Of a stretch of DNA of 64,000 bases, positions 1-11,365 are shown in pieces; position 1 is the stretch's first letter; every line of letters begins with the position of its first letter. This DNA is from Nymphaea colorata (Eukaryota; Streptophyta; Magnoliopsida; Nymphaeales; Nymphaeaceae): the NCBI RefSeq assembly GCF_008831285.2, contig NC_045138.2, positions 41,035,115-41,099,114 of the forward strand, written 5' to 3'. Both the position numbers and the translations under genes were made by a program. The notes under the pieces were generated by a model. It saw only the letters and a program-made list of their open reading frames with translations, was not told where the DNA came from and ran no database searches.

Positions 1-1597
1 ATGCTAGGCATAAGATATTATTAATCCCCATCAATGAAAACGAATGGATGGCAGCCAAATGGATGTTAAAAATTAAGAAAAACAATACGAACATGACTAT
101 ATATGCCGTTTCAGAGAGCGTCCCCTTCGCCCTTCAACTCATTCACACTCCAAAAGTCGACCGATGCGCCGTAAAATTTCAAAGGCCCTCTGACCCAAGT
201 TGAAAGAAACTTTAACTCGTCACCTAACCCTTGTTGTGGGGGCAACTCCATCTCTCCCACACCTATTTTTAGCTGTTTCCTGCACAACAGGTGTTGCACA
301 TGAATCCACTACTCACCAAAAGAAGTGACGTTCTTTTCCCACTTTAATGCCACTTTAATTTTAAAGGACTTTGCTGATTATAAAAATTTTGGTCTTAATG
401 TAATTAGCAAAAGATGGTGTCGCCCAATTTCCCTGTATATCTAAATACAAACATGCCGTGCACCATTTCTTCTCCTTCTTTTGAGTTTCCTGAAGATTCA
501 AAAGGTCCTCTTTTAGAAAAGCTAATATGGCTCTTAAAATCATGTTATAATGATGAAATTGGCAAAAGATGAAAGGTGCATCTCCCATTGGAATCCCAAT
601 TATGTTCCTTGTATCATAAAAGAGTAGGTCATACGGTTTTTCTCGGCAAGTTGAAGCACAATAGAAAGCTTCGACTCTCATTTGGGCGGTGGAATAACAC
701 TCTCACTCGCCTGAAAATTGTGAAAAGATGGTTTTTTCAAATTTCTCTCTGTTTTTAGGTATTGATATTTTATGCACCATGTGTTTCCTTCTTGTTTATG
801 AAAATATGAAGGTGATGAGGATTGGAGGGTGCTAAAAGGGTGTTTGGAGATTGCATGCATGGGAAGTGTGTTGCCTGCCAGGACAAGACATGGGTACCCA
901 ATAAGGGTAATCCTCTTTACCCAAGGAAGGCCAAAGTGCTTTCAGTTTGAGTCAAGTTAGCAGTAACCCTAGGGCTTGTAGGGCCTTGTCTAGATTGGCT
1001 CACTTGATTTGATCCCTTTGTTGCCTAATACTTAGGCCAGCAGTCACTGGGGTTTTGCAGCATCACTACAACCTAGGCCCACATTGAGACTTAAAAACCC
1101 TAGCACCCACTGCACCCAGTCAAGATCCAATCAGAGAAGCCCTTTCTGCTAAAAACCCAACATAAGTTGCAGAATTTACAGCAAAAATGAGAAGGAACAG
1201 GAGAAGCTGAAACAAGGGCATGATGGTCATTTCGGTTTTGGGGACATGTTGGTCTTTTGTGGATTTTGTAAGGGCGGAGAATTCAAGCACAATCGGTATA
1301 ATAATATTGTTAATAACAATTGTGAAATGAATAAGAAAACTTAAGAAATCCAGTCCCCCATCGCCTCCCCTTGCCCTAAATACCCCTTTCCATCCAGGGG
1401 GCAGCATTCCTCTCCTCTCCTCTCCTCTCCTCTACAGTGAGAGACCGCCATTAAAGCAGCGAGAAATCTCAATGGTGGGACAAGGAATATAGCGAAAACC
1501 CGCCTTCTCCAAACCTCAAAAAGGAGAGGAGGAGACCATCCTCGCCCACCACTAGAACCCACAGGGAAAGGAAGGGAAGAAAGGGGAAGATAAAGAA
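1..1597. other. Upstream region of the D-type cyclin, no gene recognised
   Basis: Short open frames occur on both strands but none resembles a known protein or has good codon character. The last 200 bases are C/T- and purine-rich and probably contain the cyclin promoter and 5' leader. An AAACCCTAG motif, close to the plant telo-box found in promoters of proliferation genes, lies near 1095-1103. No clear TATA box was assigned. Confidence 0.6.
1406..1432 (+). repeat. (TCTCC)n pentanucleotide tract in the cyclin leader/promoter
   Basis: About four to five perfect TCTCC units lie 165 bases upstream of the cyclin start codon. Pyrimidine-rich tracts like this are common in plant core promoters and 5' leaders, so it probably lies in or beside the 5' UTR. 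That placement is inferred from position only. Confidence 0.7.
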
Positions 1598-3210
1598 ATG
1601 AGTCTGCTGTGTGGAGAAGACTGTAACAGTTTTGTGGATGAAGGGGAGGGGGAGGTTCTGACCCCAGTGGGCATCTCCACGGAGAGCATGGCCCCTGTGG
1701 TAACGATGGCAGATGAGAGTCTGATAGCTTTTCTAATGGAGAAGGAATGCCAGTTCTCTCCCAGGGAGGACTATCTGGCCAGGCTCCACTCTGGAGGTCT
1801 TAATGTCTCTGCGAGAAATGACTCGGTTGAATGGATCTGCAAGGTGTCCTACATTGATTTTATTCATTGATTTGCCTCATTTTCTGGCGTGATTTTTATG
1901 GGTTTTACTGATTGTTGACGGGTTCCTTTCTTCTTCTTCATCTCATTGTTTGTGCAGGTTGTTGCTCACTATCATTTTGCACCACTGACTGCGTGCCTGT
2001 CAGTGAATTATTTAGACAGATTTCTTTCGGAGTATGCATTGCCTGTATGAAATCTGATAACCCAAACCCCCTTTTTTCAGTGCCCTGATTTATTTCTGAA
2101 ATGGGTTCTTTTGTGGCTTTTTCCTGTTGTGATAGGAAGGGAAGTCATGGATGGTTCAATTGCTATCTGTTGCTTGCTTATCTGTAGCTGCAAAAATGGA
2201 GGAAACGGATGTGCCTTTGCCATTGGATTTGCAGGTTTGGAGAAGAAAAAAAACGCTTAAATTTTAATACGGAGGATCCGATTGTTTGGCCAGTTTTGTT
2301 GGATGACCCACGATTAATCTTTTTGCTTTGGGTTTTGATAGGTGGGTGAATCTAAATTCGTCTTTGAGCCTCGAACCATCCAGAGAATGGAGTTACTCCT
2401 ACTCAACACTCTGAAATGGAAAATGAATGCAGTGACTCCCCTGTCCTTCATCGATTTCTTCCTCTACAGGATTACACATGCAAACCCACCTGCTCTCTCT
2501 CTTGTTTCTAAGACGGTAGAGCTGATTCTCACTGCAACCAAAGGTCTGCATTGCCCTCTTCCGTCTCAGAATCGTGGTCCATTGCTTCCAAGTTTTGGTT
2601 TTCGATAACAATTGTGCTTACATATCGCTTCCTCTTTATTTGTGACAACAGGTATTGAGTTTCTGGAATTCTTGCCTTCGGAAATTGCATTGGCAGCGAG
2701 TATATCGGCGACTAGCGAACTGCTGAAGGTGGATTTCATGGAAGCCGTGGACTTATGCTCCTCAGAGATTAACAAGGTATATATAAAGCATTGAAAAATA
2801 ATGCCGCAGTTGCTACTGTTCAGTTTCTTCTTGATGCATGTCAATACTGAATACTACCAATTGATTCTTATATGAGGTTCCATCTGTTTCTGTTTTCTTG
2901 GTCTGACAATAAACAGGACAGAGTATTGAAGTGCTATGAATTGATTCAAGAGGTGCTGTTGGTGAAGCAGTGGTGGAATGTCAAGAATGTTGGTTCTGGG
3001 TCCTCTGTTCCAGGGAGCCCTGCTGGTGTGCTGGAGGCAGCCGCCTGCCTGAGCTATGAGAGCTCCAAGAAGGCACCACCACCATCGTCATTTGGGGAGT
3101 CTCCCAATGTGGAAGAGAGTCAAGAAGCAGGGGCCACAGCCACAGGGCTCATCTCCTGTGGGAACAATTATCCGTCTAAGAGAAGAAAAATTCAGGGAGT
3201 TGCAGGATGA
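1598..3210 (+). CDS. CYCD: D-type cyclin, CYCD2/CYCD4-like
   Basis: Cell-cycle regulator that binds CDKA and drives G1/S entry through phosphorylation of retinoblastoma-related protein. Six exons join in frame: 1598-1843, 1958-2044, 2136-2234, 2342-2543, 2652-2776 and 2917-3210, giving 350 aa, the usual CYCD size; all introns are GT-AG. An LxCxE RB-binding motif (LLCGE) is at residues 3-7. The cyclin-box N lobe covers about 65-160 and includes NYLDRFLS and AAKMEE (Lys131); a C-terminal cyclin fold with a LPSEIA segment follows. The tail is Ser/Pro/Glu-rich (PEST-like) and ends with a basic KRRK at 341-344, a possible nuclear signal. The segment [14 protein letters not shown] is typical of CYCD2/CYCD4 tails, while the N terminus (LLCGED) also recalls CYCD1, so the subgroup is less certain than the family. 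The start is the first ATG and places LxCxE at the extreme N terminus as expected. Confidence 0.95.
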
Positions 3211-3505
3211 GGGCAGGCCTGAAGTGTCTCTGAGCCTGTGGGTTGGATGATAATTTTGGTGAAGCTGGGTCCAACCCCACACTAAAGACTGAACTTGCAA
3301 AGATGAAAATGGAAAAAAAAAAAAATTTATAGCTTGTTTTGTCCCTCATGCCGATGCTATCAAAGTATGAAACTCTGAGGCCTGCTGTTTAGTTTCCACC
3401 CTGCATGAGGAGAAAAGAGAGGAGTCTGATTGGCTTTCCCAAGAACATTACGGATGTCTTGAGACCTATTTTCCAGGTGGGTTTTATGGAGGCAGCTGTG
3501 AGGAA

Positions 3506-3509
<4 letters not shown>

Positions 3510-3540
<31 letters not shown>
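3510..3540 (+). repeat. (GA)n microsatellite
   Basis: About fifteen GA units lie 300 bases after the cyclin stop codon, possibly inside its 3' UTR. Confidence 0.9.
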
Positions 3541-3544
<4 letters not shown>

Positions 3545-4642
3545 GCCTGAAGTTTATATAAATATTATTCAAAGGTGTTTATTATTATCAGGTAATATTG
3601 TTTATGTATTGTTATGAACATTAAGGTGGACATATGACATATCTGCTCGTTCAATTGATTGTACAAAAGGATTTTGGGCAATTTATTTTTCTTAGCTTCG
3701 CTTTTCACATTATTGCTAAACTGACTTTGGGAAGGTGAGTTTTATCCTGTACCAAGTTCAAATTACCAAATTGCACACGGTTCACTACTCACCGGACTGC
3801 GATAGACTGCTGGTGAAATAACAGAGCACGTTCAAGTGGGTGTGGGGGCATCTTGGGTATTTGCTCGGGGGGTCACATGCTCTCCACATGGGCAATTTGG
3901 TAAATTTGAGAAGCATGTGGCATGGGAAGATGTCACCATAATCTACAGGGATCTTCGTTTTAGTCATCTGGATTTTGGGGGGTAACCGGTGTCGCTGCTT
4001 TGACTGCGGCCCTTGGGACAAGAAGCGTGTCATTTCGGGGAAGACGAAAGGCGGGCCCGTTCATGTCCAAATGGAAGGGGAGGAGGAGAGGTGCGATCAT
4101 GGCTGGCCTGCCTGCCCAGATGAGAGAAACCAGAGAAAAGCCTGCTAGTTTTTCTTTCTTCCATCGATCGATTGTATGGGAAAAGAGCAAGTTTGTGAAG
4201 AAAATGATAAGGAAATTATTGTAAGGAGAGAGAAACGCCACAGTGGGGATTGGTGGTGGGGAGAGAGAGAAAGTATGGCCCTACACTACAGAGGGAGGGT
4301 TAGTGAGAGAAAGAGTGAGAGAGAGTCCCAATAAGGCCACCTGCCGCGCCGACCGTGTCAGCCAAGAAGGTGTCCGTTGCTTAGGCCTTGGTCCCTCTCT
4401 CTCTCTCTCCCCCTTCCCGAGCACGCTTGCTTTCTTCGATTCTCTCTCCCCCTCTCTTTTTGACGAGCATGCTTCCTTCTCTCTCTCTCTCTCCTTTTGA
4501 AGCGTGTGAGCTGCCATGGTCTCGTACTTTTCCACAGTCATGGCATGCCTGCACCAACTAACCCCTCTGCTTCACTGCGGTCCCCTCCAGCAGTCAAACA
4601 TGGGAGCCCAAACAAATCCCTCACTAAATCACCCTGCTTTCT

Positions 4643-4666
4643 CTCCCTCTCTCTCTACACACACAC

Positions 4667-4700
<34 letters not shown>
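4643..4700 (+). repeat. Compound (CT)n-(AC)n-(TA)n microsatellite
   Basis: Short CT and AC runs lead into about fourteen TA units. No gene is attached. Confidence 0.85.
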
Positions 4701-4702
<2 letters not shown>

Positions 4703-5379
4703 CAATGAACTAGCATTTCAATCCATTATGAAACGGATAATGGTTTGCTGTCAGCAGTTTGTTCTGCTCCTTCACATGAATGCCCCCGATTATATTTCTT
4801 GAGGGCATGAGGAAATGCTTCTTTTGTTCTTTTTCAACAGGCGCAAACGTTTCCTTGTTTCCAATCTGGGTGGTGAATTTGTGGAAACAAACAATGGCTT
4901 TTGATGAACACGGTCAGTTGCCAATTACTTGCATTGTCCTTCTTATCTGATGCTGAAACCGTGCAAGGCTCAATATTGGGGGACCAGCATTGAAGCATCC
5001 GAGTTGGTGGATCATGCCTAACACCAGCTCTGTTTGGAAGATGGGGAATTCGGGAGATAATGGCATCGATTTCATATTTTTATCGACGCCGAAATCGTTG
5101 GTGTCTAACATGTTGCTGTTCAGCAACTGCCAGTCTAGTCTTTGGTAGCATTTCCGATGGTGGTTCCCGCTTTCCGTCGACCTTTCCGGTTACTTCTCTA
5201 GTGTTGTTTCTGTATATCGAAACTGAATCCAGGGAAACTGGAAATGGGGAATTCTTTTCCCAAGTTTTGGAACATCTTCCAAACAATTGCAAGGATTTAA
5301 GAAAGCTGTATTCCTGAAGCTGTTCCCCAACCGGGGCCTAATTCATAAGATGCTTTGATTACAATCAAACTGAGTCCCT

Positions 5380-5535
5380 ATGGATTGTGTTTGGCAACAT
5401 TAACACTGTGTTATTGTTTCATGCGTCTACACCAAAATTTCAGTCAGATATTCATGGCATCCTATGACACATGAATCTGCCTAGAGTGGTTTAATTGAAT
5501 AATAACAACATATTACTGTTACCAAACGGCTCCCT
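5380..5535. mobile_element. MITE-like element with GTTTGGYAACA inverted ends
   Basis: The left end contains GTTTGGCAACATTAACA and the right end, read on the minus strand, contains GTTTGGTAACAGTAATA. A GTTATT block recurs just inside each end. Such GTTTGGYAACA termini are common in non-autonomous plant DNA transposons. The element is about 156 bp with no coding capacity. Exact boundaries and a target-site duplication could not be fixed by eye. Confidence 0.5.
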
Positions 5536-6996
5536 AAAAAAGAAACTGTAGCTACATTGTTCGTGGACATAAAATTATACGGTTTCAGGATGCGTATAAC
5601 GATGCCAACGGAATAATTAAGCTGTTTAGCTTAAATCTATCCTTTCGGACGTGTTCTATATGGTTTATCAAACTATAATCTAGGAAAGAAGAAAACAAGT
5701 ATAAAGGATCTTATATCACTTCAAAACTTGCATAATTCGTTTAAGATAAAAAAAAAAAAAACACTTTTATGCCGGAAAATGCAAATTAATGGCCGGACCT
5801 TGTCAAATCAACCATGTAGATTTCATTCACTAACCCAATTGGAAAAAAATAAAATCTTAAAACGTGAATAGATTTTAGTTGCCAATCCTTCATCATCATC
5901 ATCATTTATGCATTGGCAGGGTCACATACAAATTGGGATTGCACGTGCCCCCTCCTAACTTGCGGAAATCCCTTATACGAATATATAAATTTATATAAAT
6001 GTATGTCTCCCGTTACTGAAATTTCTAGCTCCGCCATTGTTGGTTACTACATGTCACATGTCTTAACGCATAGATAGAGTATTGTTTCGCGCCACCACAG
6101 GCCTTTTGTCTTCCACCCCTTGTATTTGTTCTCTTCCTCTGTTTTTTTCTCATTGGAAGAAGTCGGTTATGGACAGCAATTCAAAGGTGACCTTCTTTTT
6201 GTTCCCTTGTGGGGTTAGTAGTTTCTCTTCCTCTCTCGAAAGCGCACACACACACATGCACATACACATACACATTTAGAAGCTCAGTTTTCCGACTGCA
6301 CAAAAACCATTGCATGGTCATATCTCTACCATTGAGGGTTTAGTTTCCAATTTGCATCATGTGTGTGTACACCACTGTCTGCTTGCGCCACGGAAAACTA
6401 TCTGCAACTCTCTCTGTACCAACAATGGGAGGACCACAAGATTCAATGGTGCCATCTGTGTTTGGCCTGGTATGCATTTGAAATTGTTTTCCTAGGCTTT
6501 GGAGGGAAAAGGACCACAACCGCCAAGAGTAACAAGTCCTTGGGATTTTAGTGTTTGGTGTGTTGTCGTGGTTTCGCGGGCATCGGTCGCCCAAGAGGCA
6601 TTCAAGTTGAAGGATGTCAAGAGTTCAATCACTGGTCCACTTTTGATGGAAAGTAGTGGCCGAGCCCATGTGGGCTTGTGTCCGCAGTTTCATGCACATA
6701 CCCATATAATTTGGTTTATTTCTTATTCGTTCCCCATGGTATATTATTATCTGTTTAATGGGTCTAAGATTTTCTAAAGGCCTAAAATTAAGTTGCTGGC
6801 ATCAAAATGAAGTCAACAAATAGACGCAATTTCACCCCAAAAGAGTTCGTTACTTCCTTTTCCTCAACTAACAAGGTTAGGTCTAAAACCTTAAGTAGAA
6901 AAAAGTCAAAAGTTTGATGCTCAAGGTGAATTTTCACTGCCATAGTCTAATCAGGGTCCTGGAATAAGACCATAGAGTTGATAATGGCAGATCTTC

Positions 6997-7052
<56 letters not shown>

Positions 7053-9030
7053 AGTTGCTTCAAATTTTATCAATGGTATTTGAAGTCCAAGATTGGAACT
7101 GGTATTTGGAATATTTTTTCATCAGCTGGTCAAGCTCCTTGCTGAAATTGAACTTCTTTTAAAAACCCCAAATGGAATTTTTAAATGATGTGGAGCCTGG
7201 AAAAGGGGCCAAGTGCTTCTAATAGGGATCATGTAGTCAGTTGGGGGTTCAGTGTTGAGTAAATTAAAGATAGGAATGCCCCAGAAAACATGTTGGTAGG
7301 TGCAAACAATGCCACCTATTCCATGAGAAAACTGCATATAAATATTAGGGCATCCCTTCAAATCAGACATCTGTTGTCTCTTGTTTGGGTTCTTCTAGAT
7401 TGTCACTAGCTAGGTTCCTCTGGATTCGCATTCCGCCGATCGTTTTTCCCGTGAGATTTCGTTCCAAACAGCACAGGACATTAGTTGCTGTGCAAAACGT
7501 GTTTGATTCCCTCAAAATTTTCCCAGGAAAAGCTCCAGGCAACTAATTTTTATCCCCAGGTGACTTTTTATAAAGGAAACAGAATGGCCAGTACAAGCTA
7601 CCTTGTGTTTAGCCACTAGTTTTTATTTTATTTTATTTTATCACAGGAGGAGTGCACTTAGAGTAACCTATAAGGGCATTGTCATACTTATGTTCTGGCC
7701 TTGTGGGACCCTTGGACCTGCTTAGGCTCCATTTGCCAACTAGCTCTGTCATGGTAAATAAATGATGGTAGTTGAGAATTTAGCTTCCCGTCACAGAGAA
7801 AACTCAGTTCCAACCTTTTCTTGAAACTCACGAGCATCTTAAGTTTCAAATCTTGTTTTTGAAACCAGAACACTTTTTTTTGGCTGAGAAGGAACAGATA
7901 TGTAACTTTGACACCCCGTGCAACAACTTATGAAGCCATAAGAGTCATTGATATTTTTTGAATCTTTTCAAATGGTGTAATTTGATCAACCCAATGAAAA
8001 AAATAGAGGAAAACCCAAATCAAAGAAACCTTTTTATAACGGATTGAATTAACAGAGAATTCAGTGGTCATCAATGGGGTTGGTGCAAGGGCTGGTGGAC
8101 GGTCAGTTTTTATTTCGAATTCTCGGAATGCAATCAACTTTCTTGTATTGCAAACGAAGGCCACTGATGTTCAAACATCTGAAGGTTATAAAAGTAGGTC
8201 TTATACCCTAAGAAGCCGTATGGCAATCACCAGTAACAAATTATTAGTGAACCTGCTTCAAATGTTGGGACGGCTTCATAAAATCATGTAACGAGCATTT
8301 CTTGAATTTGAACCAAATTTTGGGCAGATTCACTGAACAGTAACATACTGCTTTTGTGGAGATGATGAGTTGGGTGAGAGTTTCAGTTCTTTTCTAAGTC
8401 GCAGGATGGAATACTTCTCCAACTCAATCAAAACGAACAAAAATTTAGTGAATTAGTATTCCTTTTTCTGTGACTTTGAAAACTGATCTCCTTTTATTTA
8501 CTGAAGAGTTAAACTAGGAGACAACTCAAATGTGATGATGCTTTCTCTAGACTTGTCAATTCACAGTGGAAGCAATGTAGATGGAGGAAGGCAAGAAACC
8601 CACATGATCGAGGGGTACGGCTCTGCACACTGCCCACAATGCCCTATAAGATTCGATGTTAACTCGTGAGAATCAACAGGAATTGGGCCGACCTCCATCG
8701 CTTTGTGGGTGTTTTTCTTTTGTCTTCAAGGCCATTGTCCCTGCCCATCTGACTGCTTGTCTCTTGTAGAAAATGCCATTTATTAAGCACCAGATGGAGC
8801 CTTATTACCTGGTCGCTTTCTTTTGTTTAATGGGCAATTAGCTATTTCTGGATACTACTGCCATTCCACTGGCTCATGCCCATGGCATAATCTTTTTGTT
8901 TCTTATTATATTATATTGAAATTTATGTTCAATTTGGGTTTTTTTTTTCCTTCTTTTATGGAACGCTTGTTTTTGGTAGTCCAGATCTAATTTCCAAGTG
9001 TTTGGTATTTACTTGTTTATAGGACATATA
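5536..9030. other. Gene-free AT-rich DNA with simple repeats
   Basis: No convincing coding exon was found on either strand. Small open frames at 6310-6600 and 7690-8290 lack motifs and carry no splice context. The stretch contains a CA/CATA tract (6245-6276), a TA/GA tract (6996-7052) and an ATTTT-type tract near 7624-7640. Confidence 0.55.
6996..7052 (+). repeat. Compound (TA)n-(GA)n microsatellite
   Basis: About twenty TA units with one TG interruption are followed by about nine GA units. The same TA-to-GA transition occurs at 43.6 kb. Confidence 0.9.
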
Positions 9031-9388
9031 TAGGGATGTTAATAGATCCATTTCAGATCAGGTATGTAACTGAATTGATGAAAAAAATTAACATCTGATC
9101 AAGAAATGAGATTGGATTTTGGATTAAGAAATGTTATCTGATTAAAATAATGTCTTATATCAAATAAATCCATACATTTCAAAGGACAGTTCTTAACATA
9201 TCAAAAGTCAGTTCAGATTCAGTTTTATCTTTAAAAGTCGGATTTCCGATTAAGATTGTAAATTTCAAAATCGAATTCAGATATGACCTTTGTTCATTGC
9301 TATTCAAATCCGAATATATGAACATCTGATAAATGAGATACAATAAAAAAGGTATATCAGATTCAGATCAGATCTATCGACATCCTTA
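9031..9388. mobile_element. hAT-like non-autonomous repeat family, copy A
   Basis: It begins TAGGGATGTTAATAGATCC and ends with its degenerate inverse (GATCTATCGACATCCTTA). The interior is filled with GATTCAGAT/ATCCGAT-type motifs. Flanking 8-mers GACATATA and TTCATATA match at six of eight bases, compatible with an eroded 8-bp target duplication. Five other copies or fragments lie in this window. There is no coding capacity. Confidence 0.6.
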
Positions 9389-9508
9389 TTCATATAATGC
9401 TCATTCGTGAAAACTATTGAGTATATAATTGTCACCTGATAACACTTTTAGTATTAGTGTTGTAAATCTTGGTTTTCAAAAAGCTGGGCTTCATTTGTGT
9501 TTTCTGCC

Positions 9509-9860
9509 TCGGGATGTCAATGGATCAGTTTCAACTTTCAAGATGGATATACTTTTCATTGTATCCACTTTTTCAGATATTCATATACTCATATTCCAAT
9601 TCTGATTCAAATACTAATGAAGAGAAGTCATATCTGAATTTCATTCCTGTTTTGACATTCATATCCAAATCTGAATTCAAACACTGAACCAAATCCGGCC
9701 GATTTTCAAAAAGTGAGAGCTTTGGATCTAATCAGCTGTTTATGTATATCTGAATCCGATTTGATTTCTTAATCCGATATTAAACTTTTTTTATATATAT
9801 ATTGTTTTTAAAGCAGTTCGTTTGGATATCCAATTCAAATCAGATATATTGACATCTCTA
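9509..9860. mobile_element. hAT-like non-autonomous repeat family, copy B
   Basis: The termini TCGGGATGTCAATGGATC and GATATATTGACATCTCTA are inverted relative to each other. The flanking octamers TTTCTGCC (9501-9508) and TTTCTACC (9861-9868) match at seven of eight bases, the length expected for hAT insertion. The interior is rich in GATTC/ATCCAAAT motifs shared with copies A, C, D and E. Confidence 0.65.
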
Positions 9861-10764
9861 TTTCTACCAATAAGATATATCCAGTCCAGACAGATACGAG
9901 ACGGATACTAACAAGACTGCTTTTTATAATCAAATTGTTAGCTGACAGCTTCTTTTTTTTTACAAAAAACTATTATAATTTATCAACATAAAAGCTGTTC
10001 GACCTAACCTAATGGGCTTTAAAGTTAAATACATAAAAATTTGCAATACAATGGATCTTTAGAAAGCGTGATTACTGTTGATAAATCACTTGACCTAGCC
10101 CTTTAGGTCCAAGCTCACCGATCTCCATAAGGAACGGGATTGGCTCGAGCACTGCCTTCAGATTCAAGCGATCGAGATGATATGGGCACTAAGCTTACGA
10201 TTCAAAAAGACATACATACTAAAAGGAAAACATTATTGGTCCTCTTGTTAATTATATATTGGTTTTCATTTACGAGGGATCACACTGACTTGCCTTTTAG
10301 TACAAGCAGCTGCAGCGTTTGGTGTAGAGTGTTGACCACCGCCCAACTAAGCTTTTGTCTCTATTCCTGTCCTTAGACTTGAATTCAAACTTTAATATTT
10401 TTTTTAGATGGTGCCTTAGCGTGGAATCAGCTGTCACATTGAATGGATTTTAGGCAATAATTTGGGTTCAACTGTCAAATCATAAACAAACACAAACATG
10501 TCTAAATCTTACACTTCGATTCTCGTGGGAGTTGAGTTATTCTTCTCAATGGCTAAAGATTTGATCTTTGCTGTCAAGTTAAAGATGGTTTGCTGCTCAC
10601 TCAGAGCCCATGGCCGCGCACGGAGAATAGAAGGGAAAAGGAGGCGCCTTTGAGCCCCTTCAGAATGGCTGATAACCTCTTGCTCGACCTGACTATCAAA
10701 TCTTATGCAATCACAAACACGTTTAAACTTTAAACTTTTGTTCTTGATTCAACAAAACTGTGTC
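9861..10764. other. Gene-free spacer between two repeat elements
   Basis: AT-rich sequence with one short open frame (10140-10376) that resembles nothing known. No structure was recognised. Confidence 0.5.
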
Positions 10765-11365
10765 TAGGGGTGAACAACAAGTCGACCTCGACTAGTTAAA
10801 GCTCGGCTTGTGAAGGAGTTCGAGCCGAGTCATTTGCTTAACAAGTCGAGCTCGAGTTCATGAGTTGACTCGTTTAAACAATCGATTTGAGTTTGAGCTC
10901 CACACGTAACTGCCGAGTCGAGCTCGAACCTTAATCATGTTTGTCGAGCCTTAATCAAGCCGATATATTCAAACGAGTTTACGAGTTTGTGGAGCCTTAA
11001 TGAAGTCGATATATTCAAACGAGTTTACGAGTTTGTCAAGCCTTAATCGAGCTCGAGCTCAACACATAAGGATGAATATCAATTCTATTCAAACGAGTTT
11101 GTCGAGCCTTAATCGAGCTCGAGCTCAACATGCAATGATGAATATAAATTTTATCCAAACAAGTTTGTCAAGCCTTAATTGAGTCGAGCTCGAGCTTAAC
11201 ACATAACTGCCCAGTCGAGCTTAAGTTGCTTCCGTCGAGCTATTATTGACCTCGAGCCGGGTCGAGTTTGATGTTTTATTAGTCGAGCTGAGCTTGTGCT
11301 GACTGACTGAACTCAGGCTAGACTTGGCTCGTGTGCCATTGGCCCGAGTCGGCACACCAAATCCC
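10765..11365. mobile_element. TCGAG-rich dispersed element, copy 1
   Basis: It starts TAGGGGTGAACAA and is dominated by GAGCTCGAGCTC/GTCGAGC motifs. Internal near-repeats of roughly 55-75 bases contain ATTCAAACGAGTTT and GAGCCTTAATCGAGC, repeated four times between 10960 and 11190. A second element of the same composition lies at 27.78-28.28 kb. Plant genomes carry such self-complementary TCGAG-rich non-autonomous elements. The superfamily is uncertain, although a TAGGGGTG-type terminus is hAT-like. Confidence 0.5.

Larger units (their letters stand above)
3211..5379. other. Downstream of cyclin: 3' UTR and gene-free DNA
   Basis: The cyclin 3' UTR presumably occupies the first few hundred bases; an A-run lies near 3313-3325. 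The stretch 4250-4500 is strongly biased to GA then CT dinucleotides. Small open frames at 4000-4240, 4243-4500 and 5060-5317 have no recognisable motif and mostly translate repeats. A CT-rich stretch followed by an ATG at 4516 could be an untranslated leader of a non-coding transcript, but nothing supports a protein. Confidence 0.5.
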